In this document: in pieces, positions 7,570 through 15,831 of the stretch
Position numbering within the stretch: position 1 is the first letter of the stretch
Layout of the letters: every line of letters starts with the position of its first letter
From: JASHPR01 sp963749145
GTDB taxonomy: Bacteria; Actinomycetota; Actinomycetes; Streptosporangiales; Streptosporangiaceae
Reading direction: 5' to 3'
NCBI GenBank assembly: GCA_963749145.1
Contig: CAVVLN010000002.1
Span: 1 to 64,000 of the forward strand
Length of the DNA stretch: 64,000 nucleotides
Translations under genes and position numbers: made by a program
Notes under the pieces: model-generated
The model's input: the letters and a program-made list of their open reading frames with translations, nothing else
The model's database searches: none
What the model was told of the DNA's origin: nothing

Positions 7570-7968
7570 ATGACCATGACCGACCCGGTCGCAGACATGC
7601 TGACCCGTCTGCGCAACGCCAACTCGGCATACCACGACATCGTGACGATGCCGTCTTCCAAGATCAAGGTTCGCATCGCCGAGATCCTCCAGCAGGAGGG
7701 GTACATCGCGAGCTGGCAGGTGCAGGACGCAGAGGTCGGCAAGAACCTGGTGATCAACCTCAAGTTCGGGCCCACCCGGGAGCGCTCGATCGCCGGGCTG
7801 AAGCGAGTCTCCAAGCCCGGGCTGCGGGTGTACGCGCGCAAGGACAACCTGCCCCGGGTCCTCGGCGGCCTGGGCGTCGCGATCATCTCCACGTCGAACG
7901 GGCTGATGACCGACAAGCAGGCGAACAAGAAGGGCGTGGGCGGGGAAGTCCTCGCCTACGTCTGGTAG
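7570..7968 (+). CDS. rpsH: 30S ribosomal protein S8
   Basis: This 132-residue S8 begins MTMTDPVADMLTRLRNANSA, the usual start. The C-terminal RNA-binding signature is seen as ISTSNGLMTDKQANKKGVGG. S8 is a primary 16S binder and in enterobacteria autoregulates the spc operon. Ribosome-binding sequence GAGGAAGG precedes the ATG. It is followed 9 nt later by rplF. Confidence 0.97.
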   Translation: MTMTDPVADMLTRLRNANSAYHDIVTMPSSKIKVRIAEILQQEGYIASWQVQDAEVGKNLVINLKFGPTRERSIAGLKRVSKPGLRVYARKDNLPRVLGGLGVAIISTSNGLMTDKQANKKGVGGEVLAYVW

Positions 7969-7977
7969 GGAACAGCG

Positions 7978-8514
7978 ATGTCACGAATCGGACGCACGCC
8001 CGTCGTCATCCCGGCCGGCGTCGACGTCACCATCTCCGGGCGCGAGGTCACCGTCAAGGGGCCGCGCGGGACCCTGAGCATGGAGGTGGCGGCGCCTATC
8101 GAGGTGCGGCAGGCCGATGGCACCATCACGGTCACCCGGCCGAACGACGAGGGCGAGATCAGGGCCCTGCACGGCCTGTCCCGGTCACTGATCGCCAACA
8201 TGGTCACCGGCGTCACCGAGGGCTTCCGCAAGACGCTGGAGATCGTCGGGGTCGGCTACCGGGTGCAGGCCAAGGGCCAGGGCCTGGAGTTCTCGCTCGG
8301 CTACAGCCACCCGGTCCCGGTGACCCCGCCCGAGGGCATCACGCTCAGCGTCGTGACACCCACCCGGTTCGTGGTGGAGGGCATCGACAAACAGCAGGTC
8401 GGGGAAGTCGCGGCCAACATACGCAAGCTCCGCAAGCCCGACCCGTACAAGGGCAAGGGCGTGCGGTACGAGGGCGAGCAGATCCGCCGCAAGGTCGGGA
8501 AGGCTGGGAAGTAA
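7978..8514 (+). CDS. rplF: 50S ribosomal protein L6
   Basis: This 178-residue L6 contains both L6 repeats and the signature PDPYKGKGVRYEGEQIRRK near the C-terminus. It binds 23S domain VI near the factor-binding site. It begins MSRIGRTPVVIPAGVDVTI, standard for the family. rplR follows after 3 nt. Confidence 0.98.
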   Translation: MSRIGRTPVVIPAGVDVTISGREVTVKGPRGTLSMEVAAPIEVRQADGTITVTRPNDEGEIRALHGLSRSLIANMVTGVTEGFRKTLEIVGVGYRVQAKGQGLEFSLGYSHPVPVTPPEGITLSVVTPTRFVVEGIDKQQVGEVAANIRKLRKPDPYKGKGVRYEGEQIRRKVGKAGK

Positions 8515-8517
8515 GAC

Positions 8518-8916
8518 ATGTCTGGCACCAGGACCCGGGCGCACGGCCGCATCACCGGCCGCACCGATCCCCGCGCCGCCGCGCGCGCGCGGCGCCACCT
8601 CCGGGTAAGGAAGAAGATCACCGGCAGCGCGGCGCGGCCGCGGCTGGTCGTCACCCGCTCGGCCCGGCACGTGTTCGCGCAGCTCGTGGACGACACCACC
8701 GGCGGCACGCTGGTGTCCGCGTCCACCATGGACGCGTCGATCCGCGCCGCGGACGGGGACAAGACGGCCAAGGCGAAGCAGGTCGGCGCGCTGCTTGCGG
8801 AGCGCGCGGCGGCGGCCGGCATCACCGCAGTGGTCTTCGACCGCGGCGGCCATGCCTACCACGGCCGCGTGGCCGCGCTCGCGGACAGCGCCCGCGAAGG
8901 CGGGCTGGCTCTGTGA
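8518..8916 (+). CDS. rplR: 50S ribosomal protein L18
   Basis: This 132-residue L18 has a basic N-terminus, the RPRLVVTRSARHVFAQLVDD core and the C-terminal FDRGGHAYHGRVAALADSAR signature. It binds 5S rRNA. Its TGA overlaps a GTG (GTGA) that opens a short in-frame ORF running up to rpsE. Confidence 0.97.
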   Translation: MSGTRTRAHGRITGRTDPRAAARARRHLRVRKKITGSAARPRLVVTRSARHVFAQLVDDTTGGTLVSASTMDASIRAADGDKTAKAKQVGALLAERAAAAGITAVVFDRGGHAYHGRVAALADSAREGGLAL

Positions 8917-8966
8917 CGGCCCGCATCGTGTCCGCCACCAAGGACGTTAAGAAGGGGAACATCTAA
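8913..8966 (+). CDS. Coupled micro-ORF between rplR and rpsE (17 aa)
   Basis: The GTG at 8913 overlaps the rplR stop (GTGA). The frame reads MTARIVSATKDVKKGNI and ends in TAA at 8964-8966, whose last base is the A of the rpsE ATG (TAATG). It therefore fills the whole rplR-rpsE gap with a translated frame overlapped at both ends. GAAGGGG inside it is a good ribosome-binding site for rpsE. I recognise no homologue; it may only serve translational coupling. Confidence 0.4.
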   Translation: MTARIVSATKDVKKGNI

Positions 8967-9613
8967 TGCCACCATCATCGCGGCGCGGCGCAGGAGGCGG
9001 CGGCGGCGAGCGGCGCGACCGCCGCGACGACCGCCGCGGCGGCGCGGCCGACCGCGGCACCGCCTACCTGGAGAAGATCGTGGCCATCAACCGGGTGGCC
9101 AAGGTGGTCCAGGGCGGCCGGCGCTTCAGCTTCACCGCGCTCGTCGTCGTGGGCGACGGGAACGGGCTCGTCGGCGTCGGCTACGGCAAGGCCAAGGAGG
9201 TGCCGGCGGCGATCGCCAAGGGCGTCGAGTCGGCCAAGAAGAGCTTCTTCCGGGTGCCCAGGATCGGCGGCACGATCCCGCACACGGTGCAGGGCGAGGC
9301 CGCCGCGGGCGTGGTCCTGCTCAAGCCGGCCAGCCCGGGAACCGGCGTCATCGCCGGCGGCCCGGTGCGGGCCGTGCTCGAGTGCGCGGGCATCCAGGAC
9401 GTGCTGTCCCGGTCCCTGGGTTCGTCGAACCCGATCAACGTGGTGCACGCCACCGTGGCCGCGCTGAAGAGCCTGAACCGGCCTGAGGAGATCGCGGCCC
9501 GCCGCGGCCTGCCGATCGAGCACGTCGCCCCGGCGGCCATGCTCCGGGCCCGCGCGGCTGCGCAGGCCGCCGTGGCCGTGGCCGAGGAACAGCCGAACGG
9601 GAGCGGTCGATGA
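8966..9613 (+). CDS. rpsE: 30S ribosomal protein S5 with Arg/Gly-rich N-terminal extension
   Basis: This 215-residue S5 has its core from about residue 32. It shows the dsRNA-binding-like domain (VVQGGRRFSFTALVVVGDGN) and the C-terminal domain GTGVIAGGPVRAVLECAGI. S5 is important for decoding fidelity and mRNA helicase activity. The N-terminal 30 residues are a Gly/Arg/Asp-rich extension. Its stop overlaps the rpmD ATG (ATGA). Confidence 0.97.
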   Translation: MPPSSRRGAGGGGGERRDRRDDRRGGAADRGTAYLEKIVAINRVAKVVQGGRRFSFTALVVVGDGNGLVGVGYGKAKEVPAAIAKGVESAKKSFFRVPRIGGTIPHTVQGEAAAGVVLLKPASPGTGVIAGGPVRAVLECAGIQDVLSRSLGSSNPINVVHATVAALKSLNRPEEIAARRGLPIEHVAPAAMLRARAAAQAAVAVAEEQPNGSGR

Positions 9614-9792
9614 CCGAGCTGAGGGTCACCCAGACCAAGTCCAAGATCGGCGGCACGCAGGCGCAGCGGGACACGCTGCGCTCGCTAGGCCTGCGGCGGA
9701 TCGGCGACGTGGTCGTGAAGGCGGACCGGCCGGAGATACGCGGCATGGTCCAGACAGTGCGCCACCTGGTCACCGTCGAGGAGGTCGACTGA
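9610..9792 (+). CDS. rpmD: 50S ribosomal protein L30
   Basis: This 60-residue L30 is the normal size. It starts MTELRVTQTKSKIGGTQAQR and continues with the conserved LRSLGLRRIGDVV segment and MVQTVRHLVTVEEVD end. L30 lies on the 50S surface by 5S rRNA. It is coupled to rpsE through ATGA, and rplO starts 2 nt after its stop. Confidence 0.97.
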   Translation: MTELRVTQTKSKIGGTQAQRDTLRSLGLRRIGDVVVKADRPEIRGMVQTVRHLVTVEEVD

Positions 9793-9793
9793 C

Positions 9794-10303
9794 ATGGCGA
9801 TGAAGAGGGATGGGGAGGCGGGCGGGGACACCACCGTGCAGAACGACCGGGGGAGCCGCGGGCTGAAGATCCACCACCTGCGCCCGGCGCCCGGGTCCAG
9901 GACCGCCCGGACCCGGCTCGGCCGCGGCGAGGCCTCCAAGGGCAAGACGGCCGGCCGGGGCACCAAGGGCAGCAAGGCCCGGGGCCAGGTGTCGGGCGGC
10001 TTCGAGGGCGGCCAGATGCCGCTGACCCGCAGGCTGCCCAAGCTCAAGGGCTTCTCGAACCTGCGGTTCAAGACCAGCTACCAGGTGGTCAACACCGGCC
10101 GGCTGGCCGCCCTGTACCCCGACGGCGGGGATGTCACCCCCGAGGACCTCGTGGCCAAGGGCGCGGTCCGGGCCGGGGAACTGGTCAAGGTGCTCGGCTC
10201 CGGCGACACGCTCCCGAAGGGCCTGCGGGTGACCGCGCACGCGTTCTCCGCCACGGCCAGGGAGAAGATAACCGCCGCGGGCGGGACGGTCACCGAGCTG
10301 TGA
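9794..10303 (+). CDS. rplO: 50S ribosomal protein L15
   Basis: This 169-residue L15 has the core LKIHHLRPAPGSRTARTRLG, the Gly-rich TAGRGTKGSKARGQVSGGF segment and the C-terminal signature GLRVTAHAFSATAREKI. Before the core there are about 24 extra residues if ATG 9794 is used; the spacing to rpmD supports this start. L15 is a late-assembly 50S protein. It ends the dense part of the spc genes. Confidence 0.96.
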   Translation: MAMKRDGEAGGDTTVQNDRGSRGLKIHHLRPAPGSRTARTRLGRGEASKGKTAGRGTKGSKARGQVSGGFEGGQMPLTRRLPKLKGFSNLRFKTSYQVVNTGRLAALYPDGGDVTPEDLVAKGAVRAGELVKVLGSGDTLPKGLRVTAHAFSATAREKITAAGGTVTEL

Positions 10304-10357
10304 CCTCGAACGGCCGGGTCCCGGCCCCCGGCGGCCCCGGGCCCGGCCCGCGCACGG

Positions 10358-10386
10358 CTGTCGGACCGTCCGGGGCGAGCTAGACT
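10358..10386 (+). promoter_or_regulatory. Candidate promoter for secY-adk-map
   Basis: TAGACT at 10381-10386 is a good actinobacterial -10 box. CTGTCG at 10358-10363 lies 17 nt upstream as a weak -35. The 174-bp rplO-secY gap is the largest break in this operon. The same TAGACT hexamer occurs before infA and ftsE. A 5' UTR of about 85 nt would result. Confidence 0.4.
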
Positions 10387-10477
10387 GCGGCGCGGGAGTC
10401 GCTGCGTGCAACCGGCGGCCACCCTCCCGTGACAAGGAGCGGTAGATGATGTCGACCAGACGACGTGAGGACGGGGC

Positions 10478-11803
10478 ATGCTGACCGCGTTCCTGCGGGC
10501 GTTCCGCACGCCCGACCTGCGCAAGAAGCTGCTTTTCACGCTGTTCATCATCGCCATGTTCCGGCTGGGCGCCTCGGTGCCGACCCCCGGCATCTCGGAG
10601 AAGGCCGTCAGTTCCTGCCTCAACCTGGCCAAGGACACCGGCGGCAGCCTGTTCCAGCTGGTCAACCTGTTCAGCGGCGGGGCCCTGTACCGGCTGTCGG
10701 TGTTCGCGCTGGGCATCATGCCCTACATCACCGCCAGCATCATCCTGCAACTGCTCGCGGTGGTCATCCCGCGCCTGGAGACGCTCCGGCAGGAGGGCCA
10801 GGCCGGCCAGGCGAAGATCACCCAGTACACCCGGTACCTCACCGTCGGCCTGGCCGTGCTGCAGTCGACCGCGATCGTCTCCCTGGCCAGGTCCGGCACC
10901 CTGTACGGTGTCAGCGGCACCACGACGTGCTCGAACCTGATCCCGAACCAGTCGGTGTTCAGCATCGCCACGATGGTCATCACGATGACCGCCGGCACCG
11001 CGGTGATCATGTGGCTGGGCGAGCTGATCACCGACCGCGGCGTGGGCAACGGGATGTCGCTGCTGATCTTCACCACGGTCATCTCGCAGTTCCCCGGCGA
11101 GATGGAGAACATCTACGTGACCAAGCACGCGTTCGTGTTCGCCGTCGTCCTGCTGGTCGGCATCGGGATCGTCGGGTTCATCGCGTTCATGGAGCAGGCG
11201 CAGCGGCGGATCCCGGTCCAGTACGCCAAACGCATGGTCGGGCGCCGGATGTACGGCGGCACCTCGACCTACATCCCGCTCAAGGTGAACCAGGCCGGGG
11301 TCATCCCGGTCATCTTCGGCTCGTCGCTGCTGTACATCCCGGAGCTGGCCGCCCAGATGTTCGGCGGGCTCACCGGCGCGCACCCGAAGTCGTGGGCGCT
11401 GTGGGTACAGACGCACCTGAGCTACGGGGACAGCGCGGTCTACATGATCGCGACCTTCCTGCTGATCGTCTTCTTCACGTTCTTCTACGTATCGATCACG
11501 TTCCCGCCGGCCGAGGTCGCGGACAATATGAAGAAGGTCGGGGGGTTCATCCCGGGCATCCGCCCTGGCCGGCCGACGGCCGAGTACCTGAGCTACGTGG
11601 TCAGCCGGCTGACCGCGCCCGGCTCGGTCTACCTGGCCCTGGTCGCGCTGATCCCGATGCTGGCCATCGGCCTGGTCGGCGCCACCCAGCAGTTCCCGCT
11701 GGGCGGCACCAGCATCCTGATCGCGGTCGGGGTCGGCCTGGATACGGTGAAGCAGATCGAAAGCCAACTCCAGCAGCGCAACTATGAGGGTTTCTTGCGA
11801 TAG
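10478..11803 (+). CDS. secY: Preprotein translocase subunit SecY
   Basis: This 441-residue protein has ten predicted hydrophobic helices. It includes the plug-region segment GGALYRLSVFALGIMPYITA and the cytosolic loop RIPVQYAKRMVGRR that contacts SecA and the ribosome. SecY forms the channel of the SecYEG translocon. It sits at the end of the spc genes as usual, and the TAG stop shares one base with the GTG of adk. Length and motifs are typical. Confidence 0.98.
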   Translation: MLTAFLRAFRTPDLRKKLLFTLFIIAMFRLGASVPTPGISEKAVSSCLNLAKDTGGSLFQLVNLFSGGALYRLSVFALGIMPYITASIILQLLAVVIPRLETLRQEGQAGQAKITQYTRYLTVGLAVLQSTAIVSLARSGTLYGVSGTTTCSNLIPNQSVFSIATMVITMTAGTAVIMWLGELITDRGVGNGMSLLIFTTVISQFPGEMENIYVTKHAFVFAVVLLVGIGIVGFIAFMEQAQRRIPVQYAKRMVGRRMYGGTSTYIPLKVNQAGVIPVIFGSSLLYIPELAAQMFGGLTGAHPKSWALWVQTHLSYGDSAVYMIATFLLIVFFTFFYVSITFPPAEVADNMKKVGGFIPGIRPGRPTAEYLSYVVSRLTAPGSVYLALVALIPMLAIGLVGATQQFPLGGTSILIAVGVGLDTVKQIESQLQQRNYEGFLR

Positions 11804-12456
11804 TGCGCGTCGTCCTCGTCGGGCCCCCCGGTGCGGGCAAGGGGACGCAGGCCCAGTTCATAGCCTCCCACCTGGCGATCCCGACGATCTCGACAGGTGA
11901 GATCTTCAGGTCCAATGTCAGCCGGGGGACCGAGCTCGGCCGCGTGGCCAAGGCCTATATGGACCGCGGCGACCTGGTCCCCGACGAGGTCACGATCGCG
12001 ATGGTGGCCAGCCGGCTCGGTGAAGACGACGCGCAGGCTGGCTTCCTGCTGGACGGGTTCCCGCGGAACGTTCCGCAGGCCGAGACGCTGAAGAAGATGC
12101 TGGCCGAGTGGGAGACCCGGCTGGATCTCGTGGTCGAACTGGTGGTGGACGACGACGAGGTGGTCAGGCGGCTCTCCGGCCGCCGGACCTGCCGCCGGTG
12201 CGGCCGGGTGTGGCACGTGCTGTTCGACCCGCCGTCCCGCCACGAGCGGTGTGACGATTGCGGCGGCGAGCTCTTCCAGCGCGACGACGACCGGGAACAG
12301 ACGATCAGGCACCGGGTGGACGTGTACCAGCAGCAGACCCAGCCGCTGATCACCTTCTACGCGGACGAGGGCATCTTGCTGGGGGTCGATGCCACGGGGC
12401 CGGTCGAGGAGATCACCGACCGGGCGCTGAGCACCCTGCGCCGCTTCATCCGCTGA
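11803..12456 (+). CDS. adk: Adenylate kinase with zinc-type LID domain
   Basis: This 217-residue enzyme interconverts ATP plus AMP with two ADP. The P-loop VGPPGAGKGTQAQFIA is at residues 5-20 and the LLDGFPRN AMP-binding motif near 83. The LID has CRRC and CDDC pairs (from about residue 129), so it should bind zinc and is the long form. Many actinobacterial enzymes have a shorter LID without these cysteines. It starts at GTG 11803, overlapping secY by one base. Confidence 0.97.
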   Translation: MRVVLVGPPGAGKGTQAQFIASHLAIPTISTGEIFRSNVSRGTELGRVAKAYMDRGDLVPDEVTIAMVASRLGEDDAQAGFLLDGFPRNVPQAETLKKMLAEWETRLDLVVELVVDDDEVVRRLSGRRTCRRCGRVWHVLFDPPSRHERCDDCGGELFQRDDDREQTIRHRVDVYQQQTQPLITFYADEGILLGVDATGPVEEITDRALSTLRRFIR

Positions 12457-12585
12457 CCGGGGCCGCGCCCGAGCACCAGCCCGGTCCTGGTCGGGCTCGC
12501 CGGCTGACGCGCCCGGGGCCGCGCGCCAGCACCAGCCCGGTCCTGGTCAGGCTCGCCGGCTGACGCGCCCGGGGCCGCGCGACGG
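12453..12585 (+). repeat. 51-56 bp tandem repeat across the adk stop
   Basis: Copies start at CTGAC 12453, 12504 and 12560 (the last partial). Each contains GGGGCCGCGC, and the first two continue with CAGCACCAGCCCGGTCCTGGTC or a close variant. The first copy includes the adk stop codon. No gene is apparent in the 158-bp gap to map. Confidence 0.8.
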
Positions 12586-12614
12586 TAACGTGGGGAGAGG
12601 AAGCCGGAGGCGCG

Positions 12615-13478
12615 ATGCGGACGAGGCGGGAACTGTCGATCCAGATCAAGACCCCAGACCAGCTGGCCACGATGCGGGAGGCGGGGCTGGTGGTGTCGCG
12701 CACGCTGGACGCGCTGAGCGCCGCGGTCGAGCCCGGCATCAGCACGGCCGACCTGGACGCCCTGGCCGAGCGCGAAATCCGGGCCGCCGGCGCCGTTCCT
12801 TCCTTCAAGGGGTACCACGGCTACCCGGCGACTATCTGCACCTCGGTCAACGACCAGATCGTGCACGGCATCCCCAGCCCCGGCACCCGGCTCGCGGCCG
12901 GTGACCTGATCTCGATCGACTGCGGCGCGATCGTCGACGGCTGGCACGGCGACGCGGCCAGGACGGTCGCGGTCGGCCCGGTCAGCGACGCCGGCGCCGC
13001 CCTGCTCCAGGCGTGCGAGCGCGCGCTCTGGGCCGGCCTGGCCATGGCCCGGCCAGGCCAGCGGCTGACCGATATCTCGCACGCGATCGAGTTGAGCGCG
13101 CGGTCCAGCGGGCAGTACGGAATCGTGCGGGAATACGTGGGGCACGGGATCGGCACCGAGATGCACATGGACCCGCCGGTGCCGAACTACGGCCGGGCCT
13201 GCCGCGGGCCGGTCCTGGCCGAGGGGATGGCGCTGGCCATCGAGCCCATGCTGGTGCTGGGCGGGCCGCAGACGCGGCTGCTCGACGACGGCTGGACGGT
13301 GGTCAGCGCGGACGGCACCTGGTCCGCGCACTTCGAGCACACGGTGGCGATCACCGCGGCCGGGCCGTGGGTGCTGACGGCCGCCGACGGCGGCCGCGCG
13401 GGCTTTGAGCGGCTGCGCGCGCAGGGCGGCCGGGGCCGCCCGCAGCCGGTCTCGGCCCCGGCGGGCTCGACGAGCTGA
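12615..13478 (+). CDS. map: Type I methionine aminopeptidase
   Basis: This 287-residue enzyme removes the initiator methionine from nascent proteins. The metal ligands are visible: Asp in ISIDCGAIVDGWHGDAA (two Asp), His in GHGIGTEMHMDPP, Glu in IEPMLVLGG and Glu in HFEHTVAI. GGAGGCGCG precedes ATG 12615, giving a good start. It follows adk as in most Gram-positive spc operons. The C-terminal 25 residues are an unstructured, Arg/Gly/Pro-rich end. Confidence 0.96.
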   Translation: MRTRRELSIQIKTPDQLATMREAGLVVSRTLDALSAAVEPGISTADLDALAEREIRAAGAVPSFKGYHGYPATICTSVNDQIVHGIPSPGTRLAAGDLISIDCGAIVDGWHGDAARTVAVGPVSDAGAALLQACERALWAGLAMARPGQRLTDISHAIELSARSSGQYGIVREYVGHGIGTEMHMDPPVPNYGRACRGPVLAEGMALAIEPMLVLGGPQTRLLDDGWTVVSADGTWSAHFEHTVAITAAGPWVLTAADGGRAGFERLRAQGGRGRPQPVSAPAGSTS

Positions 13479-13488
13479 GGAGGACCTG

Positions 13489-14016
13489 ATGGCGGGTGAC
13501 CCCAGGATCCGGGCTTCCGATGACGACCGGGAGCGCACTGCCGCGCTGCTCCGCGAGCACCACGCCGCGGGCCGGCTGACCATCGAGGAGTTCAACGAAC
13601 GGCTCGACAAGACCTACGCGGCGAAGACCCTGGGCGACCTCGACGAGCTCATGTCGGACTTGCCGGTCATCGACCTGTACCGGCTGCCCGACGCGTCGCT
13701 CCCGCCCCACTACCGCAGGCAGATCCCGGGCTCGGGCTCTCTGGCGGTCGCGGCGGGCGGCGTGTCCCGGCCGCACGGCCGGTTCTCGCCGGCCTGGCAG
13801 GCCGCCTGGGGCAGCTGGTTCAGCATCACCCTGCTGTGCTTCGTGATCTGGGCCCTGAGCGGCGCCGGGTACGTCTGGCCGCTGTGGATCGTCGGGCCCT
13901 GGGGCGCGGTCATGCTCGGCCGCTGGGTGTCCGGCAGCCATCCCGGCGGCGGCAACCGCCGCCAGCTGCGGGGGGATCATCATGACCAGATCACCGGCAG
14001 CGACCCCGACCGCTGA
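13489..14016 (+). CDS. DUF1707 domain membrane protein
   Basis: This 175-residue protein starts at ATG 13489 after AGGAGG. Residues 4-55 are a DUF1707 domain (IRASDDDRERTAALLREHHA, then GRLTIEEFNERLDKTYAAKT), a short actinobacterial module common in SHOCT-like and membrane proteins. Two hydrophobic segments follow near residues 110-145, giving a 2TM domain. Function is unknown; DUF1707 is often linked to cell-surface or regulatory proteins. Its insertion between map and infA may be lineage-specific. The 10-nt gap to map suggests co-transcription. Confidence 0.85.
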   Translation: MAGDPRIRASDDDRERTAALLREHHAAGRLTIEEFNERLDKTYAAKTLGDLDELMSDLPVIDLYRLPDASLPPHYRRQIPGSGSLAVAAGGVSRPHGRFSPAWQAAWGSWFSITLLCFVIWALSGAGYVWPLWIVGPWGAVMLGRWVSGSHPGGGNRRQLRGDHHDQITGSDPDR

Positions 14017-14434
14017 CGGGCCGGGGCCGGGCCACCAGGGCCGGGCCACCGGGCCGCGCCGCCGGGCTTGGCCGCCGTGGCCCGGGAATATCGCCGGGAC
14101 CGGCCGGGTTACACCGGTTGCGCAGGGTTAGGCGGCCCGGTTCGCTTTGGCGGGCGGGGTCGCGTAGACTCTGCTGCGGCCCGTGAGCTGTCTTCGCGGT
14201 AAGACGTGAGTCTGCGCGTGAAGGCGGCCATCCGTCGGAGCCGCCCGGATCCGGAAGGTGTGCGCTGGCACGAGCCGGGGCGGGGGCAAGCCTCACGATG
14301 AGTGCGTGATCCCTGCCTGCCACGGCTGGCGAGGGCCACGCCCCGGGACCGGCTAGCACGGAACCGGCCAGCACGGAACAAGTAAGCAACAGCAACCAGA
14401 CAGGCTAGCGACCTATCAGCGAAGCGCGGAGGAT
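14017..14434 (+). promoter_or_regulatory. 418-bp intergenic region with candidate infA promoter
   Basis: No gene is seen here. The first part has GGGCCGGGCCACC direct repeats. TAGACT at 14165-14170 is a good -10; TTCGCT at 14141-14146 is a weak -35 at 18 nt. The transcript would have a leader of about 260 nt, which contains the near-repeat ACCGGCTAGCACGGA / ACCGGCCAGCACGGA at about 14349-14379. The leader length suggests post-transcriptional control of the infA-rpoA genes, but I recognise no known motif. Confidence 0.45.
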
Positions 14435-14656
14435 ATGCCCAAGAAAGACGGCGCCATTGAGATCGAGGGCACGGTGGTGGAATCACTGCCCAACGCCTTT
14501 TTCAGGGTGGAGCTAGACAACGGGCACAAGGTCCTGGCCCACATCAGCGGAAAGATGCGGATGCACTACATCCGGATCCTTCCCGATGACCGGGTCGTCG
14601 TGGAGCTGAGCCCCTACGACCTCAGTCGTGGGCGGATCGTCTACCGGTACAAGTAA
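14435..14656 (+). CDS. infA: Translation initiation factor IF-1
   Basis: This 73-residue S1/OB-fold protein begins MPKKDGAIEIEGTVVESLPN and contains KVLAHISGKMRMHYIRILP, the family signature. IF-1 binds the A site of the 30S subunit during initiation. CGGAGG precedes the ATG. It heads the alpha-operon genes with rpmJ 15 nt downstream. Confidence 0.98.
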   Translation: MPKKDGAIEIEGTVVESLPNAFFRVELDNGHKVLAHISGKMRMHYIRILPDDRVVVELSPYDLSRGRIVYRYK

Positions 14657-14671
14657 CGAGAAGAGATCAAC

Positions 14672-14785
14672 ATGAAGGTCAAGCCGAGCGTGAAGAAGAT
14701 CTGCAGCAAGTGCCGGATCATTCGCCGGCATGGCCGGGTCATGGTCATCTGCTCCGATCCGCGGCACAAGCAGCGCCAGGGCTGA
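14672..14785 (+). CDS. rpmJ: 50S ribosomal protein L36, zinc-binding form
   Basis: This is a 37-residue protein read directly from the sequence: MKVKPSVKKICSKCRIIRRH, then GRVMVICSDPRHKQRQG. The ligands CxxC, a further Cys and His form the zinc site of the C+ type L36. It lies between infA and rpsM, its normal place. AGAAGAG precedes the ATG at 14672. It binds 23S rRNA near the GTPase centre. Confidence 0.95.
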   Translation: MKVKPSVKKICSKCRIIRRHGRVMVICSDPRHKQRQG

Positions 14786-14967
14786 GCCCAGGACCTCACC
14801 AGCTCGACAGAAAGCCACCAGCACGCACAGCAAGACACGCACCGCAGCCCTTAGCCGGCCCGACGCCGGTTAAGGGCGACCCCCGGAGGAGGCCGGGGCC
14901 CCGCCCGCTTGGGCAGTGGCGGGGAGCGGCGCGCAGGACCTCCGCGAACAGAAGGAGAACTGCCCAG

Positions 14968-15348
14968 ATGGCACGCCTCGTCGGCGTCGACCTCCCGCGT
15001 GACAAGCGGCTCGAGGTCGCCCTTACGTATGTCTACGGAATCGGCCGCACCCGGGCGCTCGAGACGCTCAAGGCCACGAACGTCAGCGGGGACACCCGCG
15101 TCAGTGCTCTCGGGGACGACGACCTCGTCCGGCTGAGGGACTGGATCGAGGCCAGCTACAAGGTCGAAGGTGACCTGCGCCGCGAGGTCCAGGCCGACAT
15201 CCGCCGCAAGGTCGAGATCGGGTGCTACCAGGGCATCCGGCATCGCCGCGGGCTGCCCGTGCACGGCCAGCGCACGCAGACCAATGCCCGCACCAGGAAG
15301 GGCAAGAAGAAGACCGTGGCCGGCAAGAAGAAGGCCGGCAAGAAGTAG
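14968..15348 (+). CDS. rpsM: 30S ribosomal protein S13
   Basis: This 126-residue S13 starts at ATG 14968 after AGAAGGAG (MARLVGVDLPRDKRLEVALT). The helix-two-turn-helix region and the basic C-terminus RHRRGLPVHGQRTQTNARTR are typical. S13 contacts the P-site tRNA and the 50S bridge. An open frame extends upstream to 14710 but overlaps rpmJ and is not protein-like, so I rejected that start. The end is Lys/Gly-rich. Confidence 0.98.
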   Translation: MARLVGVDLPRDKRLEVALTYVYGIGRTRALETLKATNVSGDTRVSALGDDDLVRLRDWIEASYKVEGDLRREVQADIRRKVEIGCYQGIRHRRGLPVHGQRTQTNARTRKGKKKTVAGKKKAGKK

Positions 15349-15411
15349 TCCGCGGCGCCGGGATGCCCGGCGACAGCCGCGGTCCGACCACCTCCGGAAC
15401 TGAGGAAGAGG

Positions 15412-15816
15412 ATGCCTCCGAAGAGCCGAGCCGGCGCCGTCAAGAAGGTGCGCCGTAAAGAGCGGAAGAACATCGCTCACGGGCACGCCCACATCAAGAG
15501 CACGTTCAACAACACCATTGTCTCGATCACCGACCCCGGCGGGAGCGTGATCTCCTGGGCCTCCTCCGGCCAGGTCGGGTTCAAGGGCTCGCGCAAGTCG
15601 ACCCCGTTCGCCGCGCAGATGGCGGCCGAGGCCGCCGCCCGCCGCGCCATGGAGCACGGCATGCGCAAGGTCGACGTGTTCGTGAAGGGCCCGGGCTCGG
15701 GCCGGGAGACCGCGATCCGGTCGCTGCAGGCGACCGGGCTGGAGGTCGGCTCGATCCAGGACGTCACCCCGGTTCCGCACAATGGCTGCCGGCCGCCGAA
15801 GCGGCGCCGGGTCTGA
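15412..15816 (+). CDS. rpsK: 30S ribosomal protein S11
   Basis: This 134-residue S11 has the typical core HGHAHIKSTFNNTIVSITDP and the C-terminal signature DVTPVPHNGCRPPKRRRV. It lies in the 30S platform close to the mRNA Shine-Dalgarno helix. GAGGAAGAGG precedes ATG 15412. Nothing is unusual. Confidence 0.98.
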   Translation: MPPKSRAGAVKKVRRKERKNIAHGHAHIKSTFNNTIVSITDPGGSVISWASSGQVGFKGSRKSTPFAAQMAAEAAARRAMEHGMRKVDVFVKGPGSGRETAIRSLQATGLEVGSIQDVTPVPHNGCRPPKRRRV

Positions 15817-15831
15817 GGGAGTTACCGACAC

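Noticed and set aside
9770..11767. 665-codon minus-strand open frame over rplO-secY
   Set aside because: It is antisense to two clear housekeeping genes, and its composition is typical of mirror frames.
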